Assembly: GCF_001043175.1 (NCBI RefSeq)
Contig: NZ_CP011494.1
Coordinates: 3,906,001-3,970,000 of the forward strand
From: Marinobacter psychrophilus
Lineage (GTDB): Bacteria; Pseudomonadota; Gammaproteobacteria; Pseudomonadales; Oleiphilaceae
Length of the DNA: 64,000 nucleotides
Reading direction: 5' to 3'
A program made the translations under genes and the position numbers. Each line of letters starts with the position of its first letter. Within the stretch, counting starts at the first letter, position 1. Below, piece by piece: positions 22,128-31,158 of this stretch. The notes under the pieces are model-generated. The model saw only the letters and a program-made list of their open reading frames with translations. It ran no database searches and had not been told where the DNA came from.

Positions 22128-22150
22128 GGGACAGACTTGAAGTCTGTCCC
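22128..22150. repeat. REP-like palindrome, copy 3
   Basis: 23-bp inverted repeat with GGGACAGACTT and AAGTCTGTCCC arms, 20 bp beyond the nrdA stop and 23 bp from copy 2 in direct order. Confidence 0.75.
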
Positions 22151-22169
22151 CGGAGTTCGGGCGCCAGGC

Positions 22170-24959
22170 TTACTGGCACGCTTCGCAGTCAGGTTCGTCA
22201 ATGCTGCAAACCTGGGGCTGCGGCGCGGCGACTGTTGCGGCTTGTTCGTTGGCGCCGGTGGCACCCAAAGACCGCAGGTAATAGGTGGTTTTCAGGCCGC
22301 GCTCCCAGGCCAGTTGGTAGAGTTCGTCGAGTTTTTTGCCGCTGGGTTGGGCCATGTACAGATTCAGGCTTTGGCCCTGGTCTAGCCACTTTTGGCGGCG
22401 TGATGCGGCTTCTACCAGCCAGCGAGTGTCTATTTCAAACGCAGTGGCGTAGCGGGATTTCAGTTCGGTGGGTATGCGTTCGATTTGCTGCACGCTGCCG
22501 TCGTAGTATTTCAGGTCGTTCACCATCACGTTGTCCCACAGGCCTTCGGCCTTCAGGTCACGCACAAGCGAGGGGTTCACCACGGTGAATTCGCCTGACA
22601 GGTTCGATTTTACGAACAGGTTCTGGTAAGCCGGCTCGATGGATTGCGACACACCCACGATGTTGGAAATGGTGGCGGTAGGTGCAATGGCCATCACGTT
22701 GCTGTTGCGCATGCCGTGCTTGGCAATCAGGTCACGCACTGGCGCCCAGTCCAGGCGGCTGTCGGTGTTTACGCTCAGGTCGCCTTCAAGGCGGGCGGCT
22801 TTTAGCAGTTCGATGGAATCGATGGGCAGTATGTTCTGGCTCCACAGGGAACCTTCGTAGCTTTCATAAGCGCCGCGTTCGGCCGCCAGCCGGGCAGAGG
22901 CACGAATGGCGAAGTAGCTCAGCTGCTCCATGGCCACATCGGCAAATTCGACCGCTTGCGGGCTAGTGTATGACAAGCGCAAAGCGTAGAGCGCGTCTTG
23001 GAAGCCCATCAAACCCAGGCCTACCGGGCGGTGTTTCAGGTTGGAATTACGCGCTTGGGGTACGGCGTAAAAGTTGATGTCTATAACGTTATCGAGCATC
23101 CGCACGGCGGTGTCCACGGTGCGTTCCAGGCGTTTTACATCCAGTTCGCCGTTGCTGATGTGGGCAACCAGGTTTACCGAGCCCAGGTTGCACACAGCGA
23201 TTTCGTCGGCGCTGGTGTTCAGGGTGATTTCTGTGCACAGGTTAGAACTGTGTACCACGCCTTTGTGCTGCTGCGGCGAGCGCAGGTTGCAGGGGTCTTT
23301 GAAGGTTATCCACGGGTGGCCGGTTTCAAACAGCACGGTCAGCATTTTGCGCCACAGCTGCTTGGCGGGGATGGTTTTGAACAGTTCGATTTTGCCTTCT
23401 GCGGCCAAGGTTTCGTAGTGCTGGTAGCGTTCGCGGAAGGCGTTGCCGTATAAATCGTGCAAATCGGGCACGTCGTTGGGGCTGAACAGGGTCCAGTCGC
23501 GATCTTGACGCATGCGCTCGACCAGCAAATCTGGAACCCAGTTGGCGGTGTTCATGTCGTGGGTGCGGCGGCGTTCGTCACCGGTGTTTTTACGCAGTTC
23601 CAGAAACTCTTCGATGTCTAGGTGCCAGCTTTCCAGATAAGCACACACCGCGCCTTTGCGTTTGCCGCCCTGGTTCACGGCAACGGCGGTGTCGTTCACC
23701 ACTTTCAGGAAAGGCACTATGCCCTGGCTTTGGCCGTTGGTGCCTTTGATGCGTGCACCCATGGCCCGCACCGGTGTCCAGTCGTTACCCAAACCGCCGG
23801 CCCATTTTGACAACATGGCGTTATCACGAATCGACCCGTAGATGGCTTCCAGGTCATCGTCCACGGTGGTTAGATAGCAAGACGACAGCTGGGAATGGCG
23901 GGTGCCACTGTTGAACAATGTGGGGGTAGACGACATATAGTCGAAGGACGACAGCAGGTCATAGAACTCGATGGCGCGGCTGTTGGGATCGTCTTCACGC
24001 AGGGACAGGCCCATGGCCACACGCATGAAGAAGACCTGCGGCAATTCCAGGCGGTCTTCTTTCCAGTGCAGGAAGTACCGGTCATACAGGGTCTGCAGAC
24101 CCAAAAAGCCAAATTGTAGGTCACGCTCGGGTTTCAATGCAGCGCCCAGGCGTTCCATGTCGAAAGCGGCCATGGCTTCGTCCAGCAATTCGTAACGAAT
24201 ACCGGCGTTGATGAAGGTGCCCAGGGCTTGCGGGTAGACATCGACAAGGCTTAAAGAGGTATCAAGTTTCAGCGCGGTTACGCTTTCCAGCCGCAGCTGT
24301 TCCAACAGCAAACGGGCGGTTACGGCGCTGTAGTCCGGTTCGCGCTCTATGCGGCCGCGGGCGGTCATAATCAGCGCCGACAGCACCTCGGATTCGTCGA
24401 TGCCGTTGTACAGGTTGCGTATGGATTCTTCCACCAGGGATTCGGCGTTAATGCCGTCCAGCCCGAAGGCTGCGTTATCGACCTGCTGTTTCATCAAGCC
24501 CAGGTCTAGCGGTACGGTGCGGCCGCCAGCTTGTTTTACGGTCAGGGTTGGGTGAGCTTCTACCGGCTCGTGCAGAGCGCGTTCGCGGGCGTGCTCTTCA
24601 CGGTAGAGAACGTAGGCCCGCGCCACTTTCTGTTCCTCGGCGCGCATCAGAGCCAGTTCTACCTGGTCTTGAATGTCTTCAATGTGCACTTTACCGCCCG
24701 CTTTCAGGCGGCGGCTGATGGCCTGCACCACTTGGTCGGTTACCCTGTGAACGGCATCATTTATGCGGGCAGAGCCCGCCGCCTGGTCACCTTCCACCGC
24801 CAGAAATGCCTTGGTGACGGCAACGCCGATTTTTGAAGGGGTAAAATTGACCAGGTTGCCGTTGCGCTTGATCACTTGCAGCGACGCCGCGGTGGCCGCG
24901 CTCGCAGCGGGGGTTTCGGCCTGTAGCTTGTTCGACAGATCGTTAGAGAGGGCAGACAT
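22170..24959 (-). CDS. nrdA: Class Ia ribonucleoside-diphosphate reductase, alpha subunit
   Basis: 929-residue R1 subunit that reduces NDPs to dNDPs. An ATP-cone allosteric domain lies at about residues 25-115 (VIKRNGNLVNFTPSKIGVAVTKAFL). The catalytic barrel carries SSCYLTTVDDDLEAIY with an active-site Cys (about 371), NLCTEITLNTS with the thiyl-radical Cys and conserved Glu (about 583), and MAIAPTATISNIVGVSQSIEPAYQN (about 762). The C-terminal CSIDEPDCEACQ supplies the redox-shuttle Cys pair. ATG 24959. It is the first gene of the nrdAB transcript, controlled by the cobalamin riboswitch in its leader. Confidence 0.95.
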   Translation of the reverse strand: MSALSNDLSNKLQAETPAASAATAASLQVIKRNGNLVNFTPSKIGVAVTKAFLAVEGDQAAGSARINDAVHRVTDQVVQAISRRLKAGGKVHIEDIQDQVELALMRAEEQKVARAYVLYREEHARERALHEPVEAHPTLTVKQAGGRTVPLDLGLMKQQVDNAAFGLDGINAESLVEESIRNLYNGIDESEVLSALIMTARGRIEREPDYSAVTARLLLEQLRLESVTALKLDTSLSLVDVYPQALGTFINAGIRYELLDEAMAAFDMERLGAALKPERDLQFGFLGLQTLYDRYFLHWKEDRLELPQVFFMRVAMGLSLREDDPNSRAIEFYDLLSSFDYMSSTPTLFNSGTRHSQLSSCYLTTVDDDLEAIYGSIRDNAMLSKWAGGLGNDWTPVRAMGARIKGTNGQSQGIVPFLKVVNDTAVAVNQGGKRKGAVCAYLESWHLDIEEFLELRKNTGDERRRTHDMNTANWVPDLLVERMRQDRDWTLFSPNDVPDLHDLYGNAFRERYQHYETLAAEGKIELFKTIPAKQLWRKMLTVLFETGHPWITFKDPCNLRSPQQHKGVVHSSNLCTEITLNTSADEIAVCNLGSVNLVAHISNGELDVKRLERTVDTAVRMLDNVIDINFYAVPQARNSNLKHRPVGLGLMGFQDALYALRLSYTSPQAVEFADVAMEQLSYFAIRASARLAAERGAYESYEGSLWSQNILPIDSIELLKAARLEGDLSVNTDSRLDWAPVRDLIAKHGMRNSNVMAIAPTATISNIVGVSQSIEPAYQNLFVKSNLSGEFTVVNPSLVRDLKAEGLWDNVMVNDLKYYDGSVQQIERIPTELKSRYATAFEIDTRWLVEAASRRQKWLDQGQSLNLYMAQPSGKKLDELYQLAWERGLKTTYYLRSLGATGANEQAATVAAPQPQVCSIDEPDCEACQ

Positions 24960-25137
24960 AGCAGGTTATCCTGAATACGCGTTTATTCGTTGTCTTCGCG
25001 TACGCAGGCAGTCACAACCGAGGCAACTTTTGAAGGTGCCATCAGGCAGTAACACGCACCAAGCCATGCAGACTGGAGTGCTGTTACTGAAACTGTTGCT
25101 GCTCACCTGTGTCGCGAAGGTGCAGTGATGCGTTCTT

Positions 25138-25310
25138 GGCAGGTCTTCGGACTTAGGGGCGTGAACGGTGTGTCTGTTCGTTCGGCCTTGTGTGGCGACT
25201 TCCCGGCAACTGCCAGTGTCTTTGTGCCACACTTGTTCCCCAATACCGCTGCGCGTCAGTTCCGGAGTCTCACCGGATTCCCGTTACCAGCTATAGTGAT
25301 TTGAGCCGTT
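25138..25310 (-). ncRNA. Cobalamin (B12) riboswitch in the nrdA leader
   Basis: Read on the minus strand, the order of conserved blocks matches a cobalamin riboswitch: GGGAATCCGGTGAGACTCCGG, then ACTGACGCGCAGCGGTA, CACTGGCAGTTGCCGGGAA, and the 3' end AAGTCCGAAGACCTGCC (about 25153-25138). The nrdA start is about 180 bp downstream. B12 binding normally turns expression off. The 5' edge is approximate. Confidence 0.9.
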
Positions 25311-25356
25311 AGAAATTGATCGTAGCTCACTACATCTGGTATTTGACCAAGAACCT

Positions 25357-25372
25357 ACACACTATATACGGG
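25357..25372 (-). promoter_or_regulatory. Possible NrdR box upstream of the nrdA leader
   Basis: Minus strand CCGTATATAGTGTGT matches about half of the NrdR consensus (acaCwAtATaTwGtgt). Only one weak copy is seen; functional NrdR sites usually come in pairs about 31 bp apart, so this is tentative. Confidence 0.2.
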
Positions 25373-25381
25373 AATAACCCA

Positions 25382-26137
25382 ATGAACAAGATAGTCTCCA
25401 TACTCTCGGCATTCTCAACAACACTCGCGATACTGGCGTTGTTCATGTTCAGTTCCGTTGCGTTTTCTCAATCAGAAGAGACAGCGCCCCACCTGCCCCG
25501 TTTCTCTGAGATGACAAGCACCTCCGACGGCTGGGAGCCTCTGGAATTCCCCAACATAGATCAGCACTCCAACTATCAACTGTTGGTTGAAGACGGTGTT
25601 CAAGTGGTCAAAGCCGACACGGCTGGAAGCGCATCCGGGCTGATTGCGCGGATAAACGTGCAGCCTCAGGATTCGCTGATTCTGCGCTGGCGCTGGAAGG
25701 TGTCGAATGTGTTTGCCAAGGGCGATGCCCGCAGTAAAAACGGTGATGACTATCCGGCGCGCATTTACGTGGCTTTTGAGTTTCAGCCCGACAACGCCGG
25801 TTTTTTTGAGCGCGCAAAGCGCAAAGCGGTGGAGGTGATGTTCGGAGAAGCTCTGCCGGGTAATGCTATTAACTACATTTGGGCGAACCAGCTGCCTATT
25901 GGCGAATGGGTGAGTAACCCTTACACCGATAAAACCCGAATGTTAGCGGTGACCAGCGGCGCGGAAAAAACCGGTGAATGGGTGAGCGTTGAGCGGGATA
26001 TTACGGCGGACTACCGCAAGGCCTTTGGGGAAGAACCGCCAGCCATTATCGGCATTGCCATTATGTCGGATTCCGACAACACCGGCGAGCAAGCAAGCGC
26101 CTGGTATGGCGATATACAACTTGTTAAGGCGCCATGA
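25382..26137 (+). CDS. DUF3047 domain-containing exported protein
   Basis: 251-residue periplasmic protein of unknown function. A signal peptide is present (MNKIVSILSAF… to about residue 30, probable cleavage after AFS). The DUF3047 core follows: LILRWRWKVSNVFAKGD (about residues 97-113), YPARIYVAFEF, NAINYIWANQLP and ITADYRKAFGEEPPAIIGIAIMSDSD. The fold resembles a carbohydrate-binding jelly roll in related proteins, but no ligand is known. ATG 25382 is chosen because the signal peptide begins there. Divergent from nrdA; its upstream region overlaps the nrdA promoter region. Confidence 0.85.
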   Translation: MNKIVSILSAFSTTLAILALFMFSSVAFSQSEETAPHLPRFSEMTSTSDGWEPLEFPNIDQHSNYQLLVEDGVQVVKADTAGSASGLIARINVQPQDSLILRWRWKVSNVFAKGDARSKNGDDYPARIYVAFEFQPDNAGFFERAKRKAVEVMFGEALPGNAINYIWANQLPIGEWVSNPYTDKTRMLAVTSGAEKTGEWVSVERDITADYRKAFGEEPPAIIGIAIMSDSDNTGEQASAWYGDIQLVKAP

Positions 26138-26140
26138 CGC

Positions 26141-26986
26141 TTATAAATTCGGAAAGCCAATAATTTTATAGCCTAGCCCCAAACGCCGCAGCGGTGGCAC
26201 CTCGCCTTTTTCAGCGAGGCGGATGTAGGCGTCATCAAATTGTTCGCGCCATATTTCAGCCTGCGGACGACTGAGGGCAAACACCCAAACGCCTTCCCGT
26301 GATAACAGCTTGGTGGAATGGAGATTTTCGTCGCCAGGCGCCGACAGCAATGCCTGCACAGGCTTGTGATAATCCACCAAATAGTCACCACGATTGCGCT
26401 TAAGCATATCAATTGCAGCGCGATGGTTTGGCGCTTCGGTCAGGGCTATATCGCTTTGTTTTTCCATCCACGACATCAGCCCGCCATAGTTATAGCCGCT
26501 GATGACAATCACACGTTTGTGTTTGATCTGGTCAAAACTTTTCAGTGTTTCTGTTGTGTTCAGGTGCCAGGCGTGTAATTCCAGAGTGACCGGGCTTACC
26601 CAGCTTTCCAGGGTTTCGTAAACCACCAACGGCGTGCCACTGAGACCCGGCGCCAAGTCTATTATGCCGTCACGCAGGTGCAGCAGCAGGCGGCTGGGAG
26701 GTAAAAAGACAAACTCGGTTGCGTAACCCGCTTCAAGAACAACTTTGCGGGTGATGTCAATGAATTCACCCGCTGCCTGGCCCTGACTGTTTTGATACGT
26801 GAACGGCGGAAATTCCGTGTAGCCTACCTGCAAAGTCTGACGAGTTGGCGTTGGGTCTGCTAACGCCGGTGGCGACGCCAATGTAAAACCGAACAGGCAG
26901 GCCGCACATACAGTCATGAACGCCAAACTGTATGTGCGGTAGCCAGGTTTGAAAAGCAACACAAAAAGGCAATCCATCACGCTCAC
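26141..26986 (-). CDS. Periplasmic amino-acid-type solute-binding protein (SBP_bac_3)
   Basis: 281-residue exported protein of the family 3 solute-binding type. A hydrophobic signal region spans about residues 20-43 (ending in PPALA). The body starts LQVGYTEFPPFTYQNSQGQAAGEFIDITRKV, typical of the amino-acid-binding fold. There are no ABC permease genes nearby, so it may be an orphan binding protein or a sensor partner. A shorter start at Met24 (26917) would give a more usual signal peptide. It ends convergent with the DUF3047 gene with a 3-bp gap. Confidence 0.8.
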   Translation of the reverse strand: MSVMDCLFVLLFKPGYRTYSLAFMTVCAACLFGFTLASPPALADPTPTRQTLQVGYTEFPPFTYQNSQGQAAGEFIDITRKVVLEAGYATEFVFLPPSRLLLHLRDGIIDLAPGLSGTPLVVYETLESWVSPVTLELHAWHLNTTETLKSFDQIKHKRVIVISGYNYGGLMSWMEKQSDIALTEAPNHRAAIDMLKRNRGDYLVDYHKPVQALLSAPGDENLHSTKLLSREGVWVFALSRPQAEIWREQFDDAYIRLAEKGEVPPLRRLGLGYKIIGFPNL

Positions 26987-27056
26987 TTTAATCCACTGAA
27001 ACGTCTTTTAAGACTATCAGAGCGCCCAAAATCTGCACATAAAAACCCGTTAATTT

Positions 27057-29873
27057 TCAGGCAAGGGCTTGAACGGGCCGAGTTACCCGGTCTACCAGAT
27101 ACACCAGGCTGTGGTAATCCACGCCACTGTGGCTGCTTAATCCAATTTCACAGGTACGGCTAGTTGATACACCCTCGGTGCAATGCTGTACCACCGTTTG
27201 CAAGGTTCGCAAAGCGTGGCCGTTCAGTTCCGGCGTGGTGAAGCCTTTGTCGCCAGCAAAGCCGCAGCAATGAATGTCTTCTGGCACCACAACATGGGTG
27301 CTGCACTTACGGGCGATATCGATCAGTGCCTGCCCTTCCCCCAGATGCTGGGTGCTGCAGGTAACGTGTACCGCCACGGATTCGCTCTGTGGCATAAACT
27401 CGAGCCGATCCAACAGATGGCTGCGAATAAACCGCACTGGATCGTAAATATCCAGACCGTGATCCTGCTGTTGCAGCAACCGCAGGGTGCAGGGGCTGGT
27501 GTCGCAGTAGATCGGGTCGCGGCCGTCGCGGCTGGCCCGTTTTACCGCTGCCAGCATTTCGCTGCGTTTTCGATCCGCCTGCTGTGGGTAGCCTTTGGAC
27601 GCAAATGGCTGGCCGCAGCACAGCGAATCCATGGCCTCTGGGAACACAACCTCGTAGCCGGCTTTTTCCAACAGCTGTCGGGTTTTTTCCAGCAGCGGCG
27701 CCTGCTCGCTGTCAGAACGCGCCGGACCCATGGCGTGGGACACGCACGCTGGCAAGTACACCACCCGCGGCTTTTCAGCAGCTACCGCTGGTTTCGCATG
27801 TTCAACCCAGCGCACCGGTTGCGGCGTAGCGGGGTTCCAGAACGGAACACGACCACCACTGAGTTTTTTACTGGCTTCGGTCCAACGCTGCAGGCGGGGT
27901 GCGCCTAACAAACGGTTGGCGGTGTCGGCCGCTGCCAGCATCAGCCGGGTGCCCTTCAGGGCCGTCGCAAAGTGTGCGGCCAGCCAATCAGCACGGCTAT
28001 GGTAATGCGCCTTGCCGGCGCGCAGTTCGCGCACCAGGTCCCCGGTGTTGATCCCCACGGGGCAACGTTGGGCGCAAAGACCCGTGGCGGCGCAGGTGCC
28101 TATTCCCTGATATTGATAGGCTTCTTCCAGCTCACGGGTATTTACACCCGCGCGCTTTTTGGCCTGAATGTCACGCCAGATCACAATGCGCTGGCGCGGG
28201 CTCAGGCTCAGGCCGTTAGACGGGCACACCGGCTCGCAGAAACCGCACTCAATGCACTTATCGATAATCTCGTTGGCCGCTGGCATGGGCTTGAGATTCT
28301 TCAGATGGATGCCGGGGTCTTCAGACAGAACCACGTCTGGATTCAATATTCCCTGTGGGTCCAGAAGGCGCTTTATTTTCCACATCAGCTGGTAGGCGTC
28401 GGTCCCCCACTCCAGCTCCACAAACGGCGCCATGTTACGGCCGGTGCCGTGCTCGGCTTTTAAGGACCCGCCAAACTCCACGGCCACCAGCTGAGCCACC
28501 TCGCCCATAAACGCTGCATAACGCTCTACCTGGGCCGGATCATCAAAACTCTGGGTGAACACAAAGTGCAGGTTACCTTCCAAAGCGTGGCCGAACAGGA
28601 TGGCTTCGTGGTAACTGTGTTTTTCAAACAGCTTGATCAGTCGGTTAACGCCTTCCGCCAGCTGCGGGATGGGAAAGGTCACGTCTTCAATAATCACCGT
28701 GGTGCCCGTGGGGCGCACGGCGCCGACAGCCGGGAATGTGCCTTTGCGGATGGCCCACAGCTGGCCAGACAAGGTGGCGTCTTCGGTGAAATCGACCTGT
28801 TGTTCCACGTGGAACGGCGCCAGCACCGCGCGAATCTGCTCTATCTGTTCGTGCAGCAGCCACTGGCTAGCGGCACGGGTTTCAATCAGTAAGGCACAGG
28901 CATCGTCTGACAGAGCTTTTACCCAGGCTGGCAAGCCGGGTTGGTCTTCCACCGATCGTATGCTGCGTCGGTCGAGTAATTCGACCGCATCCACCGGCTG
29001 CGGCTTCAACAGCGGCACGGCGCGGCAGCAGTCTTCAACATTGCCGAACACCACCAGAGTGGTGGCTTTGTGCGGGTATTCGGGCACGGTGTTGTAAGTG
29101 ACGGAACTGATGAAGCCCAGGGTGCCTTCAGAGCCCACCATCAGGTGGGTCAGAATATCCAGCGGATCGTCAAAATCCACCAGTGCGTTCAGCGACAGGC
29201 CGGTGGTGTTTTTCATTCGATATTTGTGACGGATTCGGTCCGCCAGCGGGCTGTTGGCGCGGGTGTCCCGGCCTAATTGCGCCAGCTGTTCCAGCAGTTC
29301 GCTGTGGCGACGGCTGAAGGCGGCTACACTGGCGGGGTCTTCGCTGTCTAACACCTCGCCATCTGCCAGCACCAGGCGCATGGCGTTCAGGGTTTTATAG
29401 CTGTTTTGTGCGGTTCCGCAGCACATGCCGCTGGCGTTGTTGGCAACAATACCGCCGATTTTGCAGGCATTAATAGACGCTGGATCTGGCCCGATTTTGC
29501 GCCCCAGAGGCGCCAGAACGGCGTTAGCTTGGGCGCCAATCACACCCGGTTGCAGGCGAATACGGGCACCGTTATCCAGAATATCCCGACGGCTCCAGCC
29601 ATCGCCCAGCACAATCAGCAACGAATCACTGATGGCCTGGCCCGACAAGCTGGTACCGGCGGCACGAAAGGTAACCGGTACTCGGTGCTTACCCGCCAAT
29701 TGCAGCAGCGCGACGACCTCGTGTTCGGCGTTTACCCGCACCACCAGCTTGGGAATCAAGCGGTAGAAGCTGGCGTCGGTGCCGAACGCCAGCGTTGACA
29801 GCGGATCGTCAAAACGACGCTGTTCGGGAATCAGTTGATTCACGGCACTCACAAAATCGGCGGGCAAACTCAT
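27057..29873 (-). CDS. dld: FAD/Fe-S D-lactate dehydrogenase-type oxidoreductase
   Basis: 938-residue fusion of an FAD-binding oxidase (FAD_binding_4 signature NNASGMCCGTAQNSYKTLN near residue 165, C-terminal cap with EHGTGRNMAPF near 478) and a Fe-S/CCG domain. Two ferredoxin-like clusters: CIECGFCEPVCP (about 549) and CAATGLCAQRCP (about 607). CCG motifs: LCCGQPF and HCCGFAG. This architecture oxidises D-lactate (or a related D-2-hydroxy acid) and passes electrons to the quinone pool. Location 27 bp after lldD in the lactate operon supports D-lactate. Start ATG 29873. Confidence 0.9.
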   Translation of the reverse strand: MSLPADFVSAVNQLIPEQRRFDDPLSTLAFGTDASFYRLIPKLVVRVNAEHEVVALLQLAGKHRVPVTFRAAGTSLSGQAISDSLLIVLGDGWSRRDILDNGARIRLQPGVIGAQANAVLAPLGRKIGPDPASINACKIGGIVANNASGMCCGTAQNSYKTLNAMRLVLADGEVLDSEDPASVAAFSRRHSELLEQLAQLGRDTRANSPLADRIRHKYRMKNTTGLSLNALVDFDDPLDILTHLMVGSEGTLGFISSVTYNTVPEYPHKATTLVVFGNVEDCCRAVPLLKPQPVDAVELLDRRSIRSVEDQPGLPAWVKALSDDACALLIETRAASQWLLHEQIEQIRAVLAPFHVEQQVDFTEDATLSGQLWAIRKGTFPAVGAVRPTGTTVIIEDVTFPIPQLAEGVNRLIKLFEKHSYHEAILFGHALEGNLHFVFTQSFDDPAQVERYAAFMGEVAQLVAVEFGGSLKAEHGTGRNMAPFVELEWGTDAYQLMWKIKRLLDPQGILNPDVVLSEDPGIHLKNLKPMPAANEIIDKCIECGFCEPVCPSNGLSLSPRQRIVIWRDIQAKKRAGVNTRELEEAYQYQGIGTCAATGLCAQRCPVGINTGDLVRELRAGKAHYHSRADWLAAHFATALKGTRLMLAAADTANRLLGAPRLQRWTEASKKLSGGRVPFWNPATPQPVRWVEHAKPAVAAEKPRVVYLPACVSHAMGPARSDSEQAPLLEKTRQLLEKAGYEVVFPEAMDSLCCGQPFASKGYPQQADRKRSEMLAAVKRASRDGRDPIYCDTSPCTLRLLQQQDHGLDIYDPVRFIRSHLLDRLEFMPQSESVAVHVTCSTQHLGEGQALIDIARKCSTHVVVPEDIHCCGFAGDKGFTTPELNGHALRTLQTVVQHCTEGVSTSRTCEIGLSSHSGVDYHSLVYLVDRVTRPVQALA

Positions 29874-29900
29874 AACAACTCTCTTATTATCAATAAGGGC

Positions 29901-31055
29901 CTACCGGGCCGCCTGGTTTAGTTCGCGCACCAGCAACTCAGGGCTGATGTCAGCAATGGTTCGCGCGCCGGTGAGCACCATCGCTACGCGCATTTCGCTT
30001 TCAATCAATTTCAGTAGGTTAATAACGCCCGCTTCACCATCCGCCGCCAGTGCGTAAATGTAGGCGCGCCCGATCATTGTGCAGTCGGCGCCCAGGGCCA
30101 GCATGCGCAACACATCCAGACCGGTACGAATGCCTGAATCCACCAGAATTTTCATATCGCCTTTCACTGCGTCCGCAATGGCAGGCAAGGCGCGGCAAGT
30201 AGAAGGCACACCGTCGAGTTGGCGGCCACCGTGGTTCGATACAATAATGCCATCGGCGCCAAAGCTGCGGGCATCACGGGCGTCGTCGGGGTCTAATATG
30301 CCTTTGATGACCATCGGGCCATCCCAGAATTCGCGAATCCATTCCAGGTCTTTCCAGCAGATGGACGGGTCAAAATTATTGCCGAGCCAGCCAATGTAGT
30401 CGCCCAGGCCGGTGGCGCTGCCGCGGTAAGCAGAAATGTTGCCCAAGTCATGGGGCTTGCCCAGCACGCCTACATCCAGCGCCCAGCGCGGATGGGTTAT
30501 TGCTTGTAATATGCGGCGTGGCGCCGCGTAGGGCCCACTCATGCCGGAGTGGGCATCGCGGTAGCGGGCGCCAGGTACTGGCATGTCTACAGTAAACACT
30601 AGGGTAGTTACGCCCGCCGCTTTGGCTCGCTCCAGCGCGTTGCGCATAAAACCACGGTCTTTCAACACGTACAGCTGAAACCACATAGGCCGGCTGATGA
30701 CGGGGGCCACTTCTTCAATCGGGCACACCGACACAGTCGACATGGTAAACGGCACGCCCTGGTTATCAGCGGCGCGGGCGGCCTGCACTTCACCGCGACG
30801 GGCGAACATGCCGGTCAAACCTACCGGCGACAGAGCTACCGGCATTGACAGGGTTTCGTCAAACAGCTCGGTGGTCAGGTCCAGCTGGGTCATGTCATTC
30901 AATACCCGTTGGCGAAGGGCAATGTCTGACAGGTCTTCCACGTTGCGTTTAAGCGTGTGCTCGTTGTATGAGCCGCCGTCGATGTAATGAAACAAAAAAG
31001 GTGGAAGCCGACGTTTGGCCGCAGCGCGGTAATCGGTAGATGCAGAAATAATCAT
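29901..31055 (-). CDS. lldD: L-lactate dehydrogenase (FMN, quinone-dependent)
   Basis: 384-residue membrane-associated flavoenzyme converting L-lactate to pyruvate. It matches LldD from end to end: [28 protein letters not shown] at the start (written here in part), [12 protein letters not shown] for FMN contact, and [10 protein letters not shown] containing the catalytic His near residue 257. ATG 31055 gives the family-typical N-terminus; the frame is open to 31100 but upstream codons do not match. Between lldP and dld in one operon. Expression should be released by L- or D-lactate through LldR. Confidence 0.94.
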   Translation of the reverse strand: MIISASTDYRAAAKRRLPPFLFHYIDGGSYNEHTLKRNVEDLSDIALRQRVLNDMTQLDLTTELFDETLSMPVALSPVGLTGMFARRGEVQAARAADNQGVPFTMSTVSVCPIEEVAPVISRPMWFQLYVLKDRGFMRNALERAKAAGVTTLVFTVDMPVPGARYRDAHSGMSGPYAAPRRILQAITHPRWALDVGVLGKPHDLGNISAYRGSATGLGDYIGWLGNNFDPSICWKDLEWIREFWDGPMVIKGILDPDDARDARSFGADGIIVSNHGGRQLDGVPSTCRALPAIADAVKGDMKILVDSGIRTGLDVLRMLALGADCTMIGRAYIYALAADGEAGVINLLKLIESEMRVAMVLTGARTIADISPELLVRELNQAAR

Positions 31056-31158
31056 CAGGCATGTCCTGTTCAGGTTGCAGGATGTGCGCCCCGCAAGCAC
31101 GGAGCGCCTTCAATGCAATGTTCTAGAGCCCTCAGCTAACTAAATAGCCCTGAGCTGG

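Noticed and set aside
22061..22264. N-terminal extension of NrdB
   Set aside because: The open frame translates the palindromic repeats and the 3' end of nrdA; the ATG at 22060 has a ribosome-binding site and gives the family length.
21182..24836. Many long plus-strand open frames opposite nrdA and nrdB
   Set aside because: GC-rich coding DNA produces long antisense frames; none resembles a protein family and the nrd genes explain the region.
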